This document shows, piece by piece, positions 7,406 to 15,943 of a DNA stretch of 28,771 nt (positions within the stretch are counted from its first letter, which is position 1; every line of letters begins with the position of its first letter). The notes beneath the pieces were generated by a model. That model was not told the origin of the DNA, did not search any database, and worked only from the letters and a program-made list of their open reading frames with translations. The position numbers and the translations under genes were made by a program. This DNA is from CAVLCC01 sp963661535 (lineage in GTDB: Bacteria; Actinomycetota; Coriobacteriia; Coriobacteriales; CADBOM01), in contig CAVLCC010000027.1 in NCBI GenBank assembly GCA_963661535.1, positions 1-28,771 of the forward strand. Reading direction: 5' to 3'.

Positions 7406-8836
7406 ATGGCTAACAAAATAACTTTTGATGGCAACAACGGCACACAAGATATGCGCTGTGCATTTTGTGGACGTCCTGAAGATGAAGTAAATCAGTTAAT
7501 CGGAAACAACGATGTGCTTATTTGTGATGAATGCATTAAAGAATGTGTTGATGTGTTAGGTTTTAAGCCTTGGAATAACGCTGACCTCATGAATTTAGAT
7601 GAGTATTTATCAGGACTTGAGGGGATTGAAGGTCTAGATGAGTTTGAGCAAAAGATGGAGTCGGAAGAAGAAATCCTCGATATTCTAGAGGATCTTCCAA
7701 AACCTGACCGTATCTATAAAGAGTTATCTAAGTATGTCATTGACCAAGAAAATGCTAAAAAAGCCCTTTCGGTTGCAGTTTATAATCACTATAAACGCAT
7801 TGATTCTACTATAGAAAAAAATATAGCCGAAGAAATAAGCGGCGGCGCTGCGCAAGACGATGACTCAGCAATTGACGAAGATGTAGAGATTGCTAAGAGC
7901 AATATTTTAATGTTAGGACCCACAGGTTGTGGCAAAACTCTTTTGGCTCAAACACTTGCACGCATCTTAAATGTGCCTTTTACGATAGCCGATGCGACAA
8001 CGCTCACAGAAGCAGGATATGTGGGCGAAGATGTAGAAAACATCTTGCTAAAACTAATTACTGCAGCAGACTTTGACATAGAGAAAGCCCAAATTGGCAT
8101 CATATATGTTGACGAGATCGATAAAATTGCACGCAAAGCAGAGAATTTGTCGATTACTCGAGATGTAAGTGGCGAGGGTGTTCAGCAGGCACTACTAAAA
8201 ATTATTGAGGGCACGGAGGCTTCGGTTCCTCCACAAGGCGGGCGCAAACATCCCCATCAAGAACTCTTGCATATAGACACAACAAACATTTTGTTTATTT
8301 TGGGCGGAGCTTTTGTGGGGCTCGATAAAATAGTTGCCGACCGCATAGGTTCTGGTGGCATTGGATTTATGTCTGACGAACGCGGCAAAACGGTTGAGGC
8401 GAGCAGCGATTTGCTGTCTAAAGTTTTGCCAGAGGATCTGCATAAGTTTGGAATGATTCCAGAGTTTGTTGGTAGGATTCCGGTGATTTCTAATGTTGAG
8501 CCGCTTGATGAGGACGCCTTAGTTCGCATTTTAACTGAGCCAAAAAATGCCCTAGTTAAGCAATACCAAAAGTTGCTTGCATATGATAACGTGAAGCTAA
8601 CTTTTACAGATGAGGCTGTTCGCGAAATTGCACATATTGCCATCACGCGCAAAGTTGGAGCACGTGGTTTGCGCTCTATTTGTGAGGAGGCCTTGCAGAA
8701 GGTTATGTTTGAAATTCCTAGTCGCAATGATGTGGTTGAAGTAATTTTGACCGACGCTGCAGTTCGCGGCGATGAGGAGCCAAAGCTGGTCTTAAAGAAA
8801 GACCTAGATAAGCATCTTGCTAAGGTCGAAAAGTAA
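7406..8836 (+). CDS. clpX: ATP-dependent Clp protease ATP-binding subunit ClpX
   Basis: A 476-residue AAA+ unfoldase that recognises tagged substrates and feeds them to ClpP. The N-terminal zinc-binding domain has four cysteines: C18, C21, C40 and C43. Walker A is GPTGCGKT (171-178) and Walker B is IIYVDEID with D236/E237. The pore-loop motif GYVGED, the RKH-type loop (GGRKHPH) and the sensor-2 motif GARGLRSI are all present. It is about 50 residues longer than E. coli ClpX. The extra is an acidic segment between the zinc domain and the AAA+ core (about 50-100) and a GGAAQDDDSAIDED insert just before Walker A. ATG 7406 has AGGA 7 bases upstream. The stop is 25 bases before valS, so the two are probably co-transcribed. 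Confidence 0.97.
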   Translation: MANKITFDGNNGTQDMRCAFCGRPEDEVNQLIGNNDVLICDECIKECVDVLGFKPWNNADLMNLDEYLSGLEGIEGLDEFEQKMESEEEILDILEDLPKPDRIYKELSKYVIDQENAKKALSVAVYNHYKRIDSTIEKNIAEEISGGAAQDDDSAIDEDVEIAKSNILMLGPTGCGKTLLAQTLARILNVPFTIADATTLTEAGYVGEDVENILLKLITAADFDIEKAQIGIIYVDEIDKIARKAENLSITRDVSGEGVQQALLKIIEGTEASVPPQGGRKHPHQELLHIDTTNILFILGGAFVGLDKIVADRIGSGGIGFMSDERGKTVEASSDLLSKVLPEDLHKFGMIPEFVGRIPVISNVEPLDEDALVRILTEPKNALVKQYQKLLAYDNVKLTFTDEAVREIAHIAITRKVGARGLRSICEEALQKVMFEIPSRNDVVEVILTDAAVRGDEEPKLVLKKDLDKHLAKVEK

Positions 8837-8861
8837 GCACTCAAAGGAGAAGGATACTCAA

Positions 8862-11537
8862 ATGAGTCAAGAAAATAATATAGAAATGCCGAAGAACTAC
8901 GATCCGGCAGCAATAGAAGGACCGCTATTTGAGTCATGGTTAAAAGGCGGATATTTTCATCGAGACGCTGGAGGATATTCTAACCCTGAGCTATCTCCTT
9001 ATACCATAGTTATTCCACCTCCAAATATTACAGGTCAGCTCCACATGGGCCATGCCCTAAACGACACAATTCAAGACACATGTACGCGCAGAGCTCGCAT
9101 GAAAGGGCATCCTACGCGTTGGATTTTGGGAACCGACCATGCTGGCATCGCAACGCAAACCAAGGTTGATAAACATCTAGCCGAGCAAGGAATTTCTAAG
9201 CGCGAAATTGGCAGAGAGAAATTTTTGGATGCCTGCTGGGAGTGGAGACGCAAATTTGGCAACACGATAGTTGAGCAAATCAAAGGCATGGGCTGCTCGG
9301 TAGATTATGATGATGAGCATTTTACGCTCGACCCCGATTATTCTGATGCAATAAGGAGGGTGTTTAGCGATTGGTATCATGCGGGTTTGGTCTATCGTGG
9401 AAAACGCATTGTGAACTGGTGTCCGAGCTGCACCACGGCAATTGCAGACGATGAGGCTGAATATGTTAGCGAAAAGGGACACCTTTGGCACTTGCGCTAT
9501 CCTCTAGTAGAGCCTGTTGATGGCGTGGAATATATTGTGGTTGCAACCACTAGACCAGAGACTATGCTAGGAGACACTGGAGTAGCTGTATCTCCCAAAG
9601 ATCCTGATAAGAAAAAATTTATTGGAGCTAAGGTCAAGCTTCCAATCGTTGGACGCGAAATTCCAATCTTCAGCGACTTTTGCGTAGACGCAGAATTTGG
9701 AACCGGCTTTGTTAAGGTCACCCCCGCGCACGACCCTAACGACTGGGGAATGGGCGAGCGTCATGAACTAGAGAAAATCAACATTTTTGATGAGACTGCG
9801 CATGTTGTAGATGGCTACGGCAAGTTTTCTGGAATGGATAGAGATCAGGCGCGCGATGCATTTGTTGAAGAGTTTGAAACTCTAGGACTTCTCGACCATG
9901 TAGAAGACCACGACCACAGTGTAATGACTTGCTACAGATGTCATAGCAAGCTGGAGCCTTGGGAGTCTGAGCAGTGGTTTGTTGCAGTTGATAAGCTAAA
10001 AGTTGATGCCCGCAAGGTTGTAGAAGACGGAAGCATTAAGTTCCACCCCGCGCGTTGGAAGCAAGTTTATCTCGACTGGCTCGAAAATCTAAAAGACTGG
10101 TGTATTTCTAGGCAGCTTTGGTGGGGACATCGTATTCCAATTTTTTATTGTGATGAGTGTGGTTGGGAAGATGCAAGCCTTGAGGATGTTAAAACATGCC
10201 CCAAATGCGGCGCAAATGTAAGGCAAGATGAGGACGTTTTGGACACTTGGTTTTCGTCTCAGCTTTGGCCTTTTGTTACCATGGGCTGGGGCAAGCAAGG
10301 CGAGGACGCTCCAGAGCTAAAAGAAGCTTATCCCACACAGGTGCTATCAACTGCCCGTGACATTATGGGTTTGTGGGTTGCACGTATGGTTATGTCATCG
10401 GAATATTTTATGCACAAAATTCCGTTTGAGAATGTCATTATCCACCCAACTGTTATGGGCTCTGACGGAAAGCCAATGAGCAAAAGCCGCGGAAACGGCG
10501 TTGATCCTCTAGAGCTCATGAAAAAATATGGCGCAGATGGTATGCGCTTTGGACTACTCATGCAAGTTACCGGTGCGCAAGACCTTAAGTTCAACGAGGA
10601 AAGGCTCACAAACAGCCGTAACTTTGCTACAAAAATTTGGAATGCAGCTAGGTTTATTATGATGAATCTAGATGGTTATGAGCACGGTGATCCGCAGCCT
10701 GTTACTGATGCGGATAAGTGGATTTTGTCTAGACTGGCTAGGCTTACTCAACGCCTAGAAGAAAGTGAACCCACGTTTGACTTTGCCAAGCAAACTCAAG
10801 ATATTTATGAGTTTTTCTGGAATGAGTTGTGTGATTGGTATATTGAGTTTTCTAAGGGTCGTTTGCGTGGCGAGGGCGACGACAGGCTAGCTACGCAGCG
10901 AAACTTGGTATTTGTGCTCGACCAAGCGCTAAGGCTCCTACACCCAATGATGCCATTTATCACAGATCAAATTTGGCAAAATCTTCCTATAAATGCAAGT
11001 GAGCCAACTATTATGGTGGCTGCATATCCAAAGGCTAGTGAGCTTGCAAAATATAGCAATGCGGAGTCTGAACATGCAATTGAGCTTGTGCGACAGGTTG
11101 TGTCTAGTGTGCGTTCGACTAGGGCTAGATATCAAATTGCAAACAAGGTCCAAATTGATGTTGTCGTAAAAGCTGGCGGAGACGATGTTAGCGTTTTAGA
11201 GGGGCAAAAAGAGCTGATTGTTTCGATGGGAAATTTGTCTGCGCTCACGATTGCTCAAGACGCGCAAAAACCGCAGGCTGCTTCGGCATTTATTACAGAT
11301 GACCTTGAGGTATATATTGCACTTGAGGGTTTGGTTGACTTTGATGCTGAACGCGCACGTTTGTCAAAATCGCGCGACAAACTTCTTAGTGATAAGCAAA
11401 AATACGACAAGAAGCTTGCTAACGAGGGATTTTTATCGAAGGCTGCGCCAGAAGTGGTTGCAAAAACGCGTGCAGAAGCAGCTGATGTTGACGATGCACT
11501 TGTCCGTATAGAAGCTCAACTAGCGGAGTTGGGTTAG
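8862..11537 (+). CDS. valS: Valyl-tRNA synthetase
   Basis: An 891-residue class I aminoacyl-tRNA synthetase that charges tRNA-Val. The HIGH motif appears as HMGH (61-64) in PPNITGQLHMGHAL. The KMSKS motif appears as PMSKS (538-542). The CP1 editing domain (about 190-330, with TTRPETMLGDTGVAV) and the C-terminal anticodon-binding domain are complete. An Ala/Lys-rich coiled coil ends the protein, as in other bacterial ValRS. ATG 8862 is preceded by AAAGGAGA. An in-frame TTG at 8817 lies inside clpX and would add 15 unlikely residues. No T-box leader is possible in the 25-base gap after clpX. A tRNA-Val gene lies 1.6 kb downstream. Confidence 0.97.
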   Translation: MSQENNIEMPKNYDPAAIEGPLFESWLKGGYFHRDAGGYSNPELSPYTIVIPPPNITGQLHMGHALNDTIQDTCTRRARMKGHPTRWILGTDHAGIATQTKVDKHLAEQGISKREIGREKFLDACWEWRRKFGNTIVEQIKGMGCSVDYDDEHFTLDPDYSDAIRRVFSDWYHAGLVYRGKRIVNWCPSCTTAIADDEAEYVSEKGHLWHLRYPLVEPVDGVEYIVVATTRPETMLGDTGVAVSPKDPDKKKFIGAKVKLPIVGREIPIFSDFCVDAEFGTGFVKVTPAHDPNDWGMGERHELEKINIFDETAHVVDGYGKFSGMDRDQARDAFVEEFETLGLLDHVEDHDHSVMTCYRCHSKLEPWESEQWFVAVDKLKVDARKVVEDGSIKFHPARWKQVYLDWLENLKDWCISRQLWWGHRIPIFYCDECGWEDASLEDVKTCPKCGANVRQDEDVLDTWFSSQLWPFVTMGWGKQGEDAPELKEAYPTQVLSTARDIMGLWVARMVMSSEYFMHKIPFENVIIHPTVMGSDGKPMSKSRGNGVDPLELMKKYGADGMRFGLLMQVTGAQDLKFNEERLTNSRNFATKIWNAARFIMMNLDGYEHGDPQPVTDADKWILSRLARLTQRLEESEPTFDFAKQTQDIYEFFWNELCDWYIEFSKGRLRGEGDDRLATQRNLVFVLDQALRLLHPMMPFITDQIWQNLPINASEPTIMVAAYPKASELAKYSNAESEHAIELVRQVVSSVRSTRARYQIANKVQIDVVVKAGGDDVSVLEGQKELIVSMGNLSALTIAQDAQKPQAASAFITDDLEVYIALEGLVDFDAERARLSKSRDKLLSDKQKYDKKLANEGFLSKAAPEVVAKTRAEAADVDDALVRIEAQLAELG

Positions 11538-11541
11538 CAAG

Positions 11542-12966
11542 GTGGCGGATACGACGGGTGGTGTGACAGGGATGTCGGATTTGAGTGATATGGCGGGTGC
11601 GGCGGCGGACACGGTTGATACGGATGGCACAGCAGACATGCCGGAGCAACGCTACAATCAAGCCTTACAAATTATTGATGAGGCACTCATCTTTGGAGTT
11701 AATCCGTCTTTAGATGGCATTAGCAAAATGATGCAAAAGATGGGTAATCCCCACCTTAAATATCCATCAATTCAAATTGCTGGAACCAACGGCAAAACTT
11801 CTACTGTTAGACAAACCGCTGCGCTACTGCGTGGAGCTGGGTATAAAACAGGTCTTTATACAAGTCCGCATTTGGTAGAGTACCCAGAGCGCATAGAAAT
11901 TGACGGCAAGATTTGTGATAAGAGTCTCTTCGCCGATGCCGTGCTAGAAGCCAAACGTGTGGCAGACGAACTACAAGATATGGTTATAACAGAGTTCGAG
12001 CTGCTAACAGCTGCTGCATTTTGGGCTTTTGCTAAAGCTGGTATTGACGTGGCTGTGCTAGAGTGCGGCATGGGTGGAAGATGGGATGCCACAAGCATAG
12101 TTAACAGCGACGTGGCAGTAGTTACAGGCATTGGTCTTGACCATCTAGGAGTCCTAGGAAACACCCAAGAAGAAATTGCTTGCGAGAAAGCAGCAATAAT
12201 CCATGAGAGCTGCAAGGCTGTTCTAGGACCTGGAACCCAGTCTACTCTCCATGTTTTTCAAGAGCGTGCAAATGAGGTTGGAGCTAGACCTTGGCTGGTG
12301 AAAAGCAAAGCAGATGCAGCCTCAACAAAATTTGATGGAGCATCTGGATTTGTTACATACGCTTGCAAATATGGAGACGAACCTGGAACAATTTGTGTAG
12401 ACGTAACTGGCATATATGCAACCTACGACCAGATTATTATGCACGCGCCTTTGTATCAGGCACAAAATATTGCAACTGCAATTGCTGCAACAGAGCTATA
12501 TGTTGGTCATGCGCTTGACGTAGATAATGTTCGTCTTATTATGAAGAGCTTTGCAATTCCTGGCAGATTTGAAACCTTGTGCAAAAACCCATATCTCATT
12601 ATAGATGCTGCACACAATCCTCAGTCTGCACTTAACTTGGCAACAGCTGTTGCACGCAAGTTTCCGCAAGGTGATTTTCAATTGCTTTTGGCTGTTCTTG
12701 CCGACAAAGACGCGCACGGAATTATTGAGGCTCTAGCTGGACTTACTCCAGATATCGCAGTTACGCAAACAAGTTCTCTACGTGCGCTTACGTGTTTTGA
12801 ACTAGCAGATATGGTGGAGGAGATGACAGGCACACGTCCCGAGATTTTTGAAAACCCAAAGCTGGCTTTAGACGAGCTAATGCTAAGGCAAGTTAATACG
12901 ATTGCTTCAGGGTCAATTACTCTAGCGGGCGAAATTAAGGGAGCTTGGCTGGAGCGCAGTAGATAA
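11542..12966 (+). CDS. folC: Folylpolyglutamate synthase / dihydrofolate synthase
   Basis: A Mur-ligase-family enzyme that adds glutamate to dihydropteroate and/or tetrahydrofolate, retaining folates in the cell. With GTG 11542 it has 474 residues. Visible motifs are the ATP loop AGTNGKTST (G81-S87 region), TSPHL and DHLGVLG of the family's second signature, and DAAHNPQS at the start of the C-terminal domain. The core begins at about residue 37 (QRYNQALQIIDEA). The first 35 residues are a low-complexity Ala/Asp/Thr/Gly stretch, so the start is uncertain: GTG 11542, ATG 11572 (preceded by AGGG), ATG 11590 or ATG 11638 are all possible. It begins 4 bases after valS, consistent with one operon, and is followed by a clear terminator. 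Confidence 0.93.
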   Translation: MADTTGGVTGMSDLSDMAGAAADTVDTDGTADMPEQRYNQALQIIDEALIFGVNPSLDGISKMMQKMGNPHLKYPSIQIAGTNGKTSTVRQTAALLRGAGYKTGLYTSPHLVEYPERIEIDGKICDKSLFADAVLEAKRVADELQDMVITEFELLTAAAFWAFAKAGIDVAVLECGMGGRWDATSIVNSDVAVVTGIGLDHLGVLGNTQEEIACEKAAIIHESCKAVLGPGTQSTLHVFQERANEVGARPWLVKSKADAASTKFDGASGFVTYACKYGDEPGTICVDVTGIYATYDQIIMHAPLYQAQNIATAIAATELYVGHALDVDNVRLIMKSFAIPGRFETLCKNPYLIIDAAHNPQSALNLATAVARKFPQGDFQLLLAVLADKDAHGIIEALAGLTPDIAVTQTSSLRALTCFELADMVEEMTGTRPEIFENPKLALDELMLRQVNTIASGSITLAGEIKGAWLERSR

Positions 12967-13037
12967 ACTTTGCGAGCCACGCTTCTCGCGTTCCTCATAC
13001 GCTTCTTGTGTTTCTCGCGGTTCGTGCTCTCGAGTAT

Positions 13038-13070
13038 CCACGTGCCCCCATGCACTTCGTGGAATTTTTT
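13038..13070 (+). terminator. Rho-independent terminator of the valS-folC transcript
   Basis: CCACGTGC (13038-13045) pairs with GCAC (13052-13055) and GTGG (13059-13062), with a CCCCAT loop and a TTC bulge. It is followed by AA and six T (13065-13070). It lies 72 bases after the folC stop and before the tRNA gene. Confidence 0.75.
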
Positions 13071-13091
13071 GCCCGCAAGCCAAGTTGGTTC

Positions 13092-13120
13092 TTGCGCAAA
13101 GTCAAATATGTTGCAATAAT
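13092..13120 (+). promoter_or_regulatory. Candidate promoter of the tRNA-Val gene
   Basis: TTGCGC (13092-13097) and AATAAT (13115-13120) are spaced by 17 bases, about 33 bases before the mature tRNA 5' end and just after the folC terminator. The -10 is one base from consensus; the -35 shares only TTG. Confidence 0.4.
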
Positions 13121-13152
13121 AGTTTGGCAGGTCAGCGCGACCTAGAAAATAT

Positions 13153-13227
13153 GGGCGATTGGCGCAGTGGTAGCGCAGGTGCTTTACACGCATAAGGTCG
13201 GGGGTTCAAATCCCTCATCGCCCACCA
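13153..13227 (+). tRNA. tRNA-Val (anticodon UAC)
   Basis: A 75-nt cloverleaf with encoded CCA. The acceptor stem is GGGCGAT/ATCGCCC, and the D stem is GCGC/GCGC with loop AGTGGTA. The anticodon loop is TTTACAC with anticodon TAC (reads GUN valine codons, chiefly GUA/GUG). The T stem is GGGGG/CCCTC with loop TTCAAAT. The anticodon stem GGTGC/GCATA has an odd top: the 27-43 pair is G-A and 28-42 is G-U, leaving three strong pairs. It is transcribed alone between folC and the signal peptidase gene. Confidence 0.95.
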
Positions 13228-13240
13228 TCAAAATAAACAC

Positions 13241-13266
13241 AGCCGCAAATCAAGCGGCTTTTTTGT
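13241..13266 (+). terminator. Rho-independent terminator after tRNA-Val
   Basis: AGCCGC (13241-13246) and GCGGCT (13254-13259) form a stem around AAATCAA, followed by a run of T (13259-13264). It lies 13 bases after the tRNA CCA end. Confidence 0.85.
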
Positions 13267-13443
13267 TCCCCTTAAACCAATTAACCACCAACCAATCCCT
13301 CTACACAAAAATTTTACTTAAAAACCAAATTGCATACGCACACGGTAAACAACATAAGCGATTAAGTGTGTGTTTGTTACGATAGACAATGCAAACAAAT
13401 TACAAATAAACAATGCGCAGACTTTTTGTCGTTTTTGGGAGGT

Positions 13444-14379
13444 ATGTTGAGCGGTCATCAACCTAGTCAAGCTTCTGTAAATATCACAGATTCTGAAGGA
13501 CAACAGCCAGACACTATTAGAATTATTATTCGCGATGCAAAACCTCCGCTTTTAGCCCGTATTTTGCAGGGAGCCATGCGCATTTTGTGCTTGCTTCTCT
13601 TTATATGCGTTTGCGGCATTGGCATTCCGCGCCTGTTTGGAGTGCAAGAATTTAACGTTCTAACTGGATCTATGACTCCAGATTACCCTATTGGAACTTT
13701 GGTATTTGTGCAGCCAAAAGAGCCTGCGGCTTTGCGCCCGGGTGAGGTTGTTTCTGTTGTTATGAACGAGGACTTAGACGTTCTAACTCACCGTGTTGTC
13801 TCTAACAATTATGACGACAAAACCATTACAACAAAGGGTGACGCTAACAATTCAAACGATGCTCCGGTATTATACGAAAATGTTATAGGTGTAGTTTGTT
13901 TTTCGATACCTTATGTTGGAGCGGTTGTAGATTATATAACCAACGATCCAACTGGGCGTATAGTTGGAATTGGTGTTCTAATTGCGGTATTGGTTCTTAC
14001 ATTTTTGGCAGAAGGCATTAGCTCTGTGCTTACCAAGCAGAGCGCAAATGTTTATGGTCAAGACGAGCCTGCAGGCAGCGGAGGTGGAGACGGCGGAGGC
14101 GATGGCGATGACAGTCTCGACGAATTTGATGACAACTTTGCCGATGGAGCCTACGACGAAAACATTGCAAGTGCTAGCTCATTTGATGATGTCGGATTTG
14201 ATAACAGCACTAACGCAACGCAGCAACTCGATGGCATAGATGTCATCGACAGCGGCAACCTGAGCAACAACACTCAAGCCTCAAATGCAAGCAACGCAAC
14301 TTCAGGGAGTTCAAACGATTCAACAGAAGTAATATCTAAATTTGTTTCGATGCTCGACTCCAGTAAAAAGCAGCAATAA
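13444..14379 (+). CDS. Signal peptidase I, SipW/ER type, with acidic C-terminal tail
   Basis: A membrane serine protease that removes signal peptides. From ATG 13444 it has 311 residues. A hydrophobic anchor (about 40-62, ILCLLLFICVCGIGIP) precedes the catalytic serine S76 in TGSMTPDYPIG. The usual Lys general base is replaced by H116 in LTHRV, followed by D133 in TKGDANN. This S/H/D set is that of the SipW/archaeal/eukaryotic subtype. A second membrane segment (about 175-200) is followed by about 110 residues rich in Asp, Gly, Ser and Asn with no recognised domain. GGGAGG lies directly before ATG 13444, so TTG 13447 is a possible alternative start; GTG 13366 is less likely. It may serve the exported surface proteins downstream, but other substrates are possible. 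Confidence 0.88.
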   Translation: MLSGHQPSQASVNITDSEGQQPDTIRIIIRDAKPPLLARILQGAMRILCLLLFICVCGIGIPRLFGVQEFNVLTGSMTPDYPIGTLVFVQPKEPAALRPGEVVSVVMNEDLDVLTHRVVSNNYDDKTITTKGDANNSNDAPVLYENVIGVVCFSIPYVGAVVDYITNDPTGRIVGIGVLIAVLVLTFLAEGISSVLTKQSANVYGQDEPAGSGGGDGGGDGDDSLDEFDDNFADGAYDENIASASSFDDVGFDNSTNATQQLDGIDVIDSGNLSNNTQASNASNATSGSSNDSTEVISKFVSMLDSSKKQQ

Positions 14380-14449
14380 AAGGTAAGTCCAAGCATAAAG
14401 TAACATACGCACTTCATCATTAAAAATTCTCTAGATAGATAGGGCAAAA

Positions 14450-15514
14450 GTGGACATAAGTTTTTCTACAGTAATGTCAGAAATTGCATCAAATCCGGTG
14501 CTTTTGGTTACTATTATTCTTTCAATTGGAACTGTGATTATAAATGGAGCAACTGATGCATCAAATGCAATTGCTTCTGCTATAGCCACAAAGTCAATTT
14601 CTCCATTTAAAGCAATTATGATGGCGGCAATCTTGAACTTTGCAGGTGTTGCATTGATGACCCTTGTGTCAACTGCAGTGGCTCATACAATTTTTAATAT
14701 GGTCGACCTGGGTTCTGATAGCACAGCTGCCCTAATTGCACTCATGTCTGCGATGGTTGCAATCATTGTATGGGGAGCAATTGGGTGGATGTTTGGTATT
14801 CCAACTAGCCAATCACATTCGCTAATTGCTGGAATTACGGGTGCCGCAATTGCTTTGAGTTTTAGCTTCGATTGCATTAATTGGAGCGAATGGGTAAAGG
14901 TAATTTATGGACTAGTGGCTTCGATGGGTCTAGGATTTGGACTCGGATGGCTGTTCACTAAGCTGATTGGGTTAGCGTGCAGAAATGTGAACTTTAGGCA
15001 CTCGCAAAAAACATTTGGAAGGCTCCAGGTTGTTGCAGCTGGTCTTTTGGCATTTATGCACGGTGCTCAAGATGGTCAAAAGTTCATGAGCGTATGCGTT
15101 TTGGGCGTTATGCTTGCAATGGGATCAGGTCATGTGATGGGCGAGATGTCATTTCCATTATGGGTGATTGTTTTGTGTTCGTCCTCGATGTGTTTGGGCA
15201 CAGCGCTTGGCGGCAAGCGCATAATTAAAAGTGTTGGCATGGATATGGTTAAGATGGAAAAATGGCAAGGCTTTGCTGCAACGATGGCTGCCAGTGCCTC
15301 AATTTTAATCTCGACCTTGTCGGGCTTTCCAATCTCTACAACTCACACTAACACAACTGCAATCATGGGCGTAGGCTCAGCTAAGAGACTAACGGCGGTT
15401 AAGTGGGGAGTTGCCAAGGATATGGTTTGGACTTGGATTTTAACCTTCCCAGGCTGCGGACTAATTGCCTTTGGTCTCACATTTTTTTTCAGATGGCTTT
15501 TGCAGATTGTGTAG
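14450..15514 (+). CDS. pit: Inorganic phosphate permease, PiT family
   Basis: A 354-residue multi-pass membrane protein of the PiT (Pit/PNT) family, importing phosphate by ion symport at low affinity. The two diagnostic repeat motifs are present: NGATDASNAIASAIATKSIS (about 32-51) and its second copy with HGAQDGQKF (H204 onwards), along with the PISTTHTNT segment near the C terminus. About nine to ten hydrophobic segments are seen, and the length fits the short bacterial/archaeal PiT form. GTG 14450 has AGGG 5 bases upstream; ATG 14474 is an alternative. No PhoU-like partner gene is adjacent. Confidence 0.92.
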   Translation: MDISFSTVMSEIASNPVLLVTIILSIGTVIINGATDASNAIASAIATKSISPFKAIMMAAILNFAGVALMTLVSTAVAHTIFNMVDLGSDSTAALIALMSAMVAIIVWGAIGWMFGIPTSQSHSLIAGITGAAIALSFSFDCINWSEWVKVIYGLVASMGLGFGLGWLFTKLIGLACRNVNFRHSQKTFGRLQVVAAGLLAFMHGAQDGQKFMSVCVLGVMLAMGSGHVMGEMSFPLWVIVLCSSSMCLGTALGGKRIIKSVGMDMVKMEKWQGFAATMAASASILISTLSGFPISTTHTNTTAIMGVGSAKRLTAVKWGVAKDMVWTWILTFPGCGLIAFGLTFFFRWLLQIV

Positions 15515-15905
15515 ATTAAAGACATGCTAGCCAAATATCGCCCTTTTTGTGACATCGTTAGTAGACAAATGTTCTAATTTACATCGTATTATTAGTAATG
15601 TAGTTGAAAATTCACTACAATTATAGACTAAATCCAAATCGAATATTTGATTTTTTGCATTCAAAAAGCTCACATTAACAATAAAACAGCAGATAAACAC
15701 ACATTTTAATGCTTCCCCTCCCATAGTTAATATTTACCACTAAAAAAATTTCATATTTTTCATAGTAAGAATAAGGTATATTTTATGACGTATGTAACTA
15801 CGAATTGAGGAAGCTTAAGTATTTATTTGTGCTAGGTAATTTAAACTTTCGCAATTTGTAATGAGCATACGGTCGTATTGTCGGGTCAAACGAAAGGATG
15901 ACACC
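15515..15905 (+). promoter_or_regulatory. Intergenic region and leader of the giant surface-protein gene
   Basis: These 391 bases hold no credible gene. The left part is AT-rich with a short hairpin (TGTAGT 15599-15604 / ACTACA 15614-15619). From 15765 to the start codon the sequence is repeated, without gaps and with 8 mismatches over about 179 bases including the first codons, upstream of the next gene at 28463-28641. That conservation marks it as the promoter plus 5' leader, although I cannot fix a -35/-10 pair with confidence. It carries the inverted repeat ATACG-GT-CGTAT (15867-15878) and the Shine-Dalgarno AAAGGA (15893-15898), 7 bases before ATG 15906. Confidence 0.7.
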
Positions 15906-15943
15906 ATGAGAGTAAAACATAAGTTTTACGAATTTGCGGGGGG
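15765..15943 (+). repeat. Leader repeat, copy 1
   Basis: Aligns without gaps to 28463-28641 (constant offset 12698). Counting by eye gives 8 mismatches in 179 positions. It covers the promoter-leader, the ribosome binding site, ATG 15906 and the first 11 codons up to the G run. A further exact match of 55 bases (16026-16080 with 28717-28771) covers the end of the signal peptide and the mature N terminus. Confidence 0.9.

Noticed and set aside
8836..8861. T-box riboswitch before valS
   Set aside because: Only 25 bases separate clpX from valS, too short for a T-box leader.
8257..8937. 226-codon minus-strand frame over the end of clpX
   Set aside because: clpX and valS are complete and conserved on the plus strand; the antisense product has biased Ser/Arg composition and no domain.
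15934..15936. TTG 15934 as the genuine start of the giant protein
   Set aside because: No ribosome binding site precedes it, while ATG 15906 has one and its N-terminal peptide is conserved in the adjacent paralogue.
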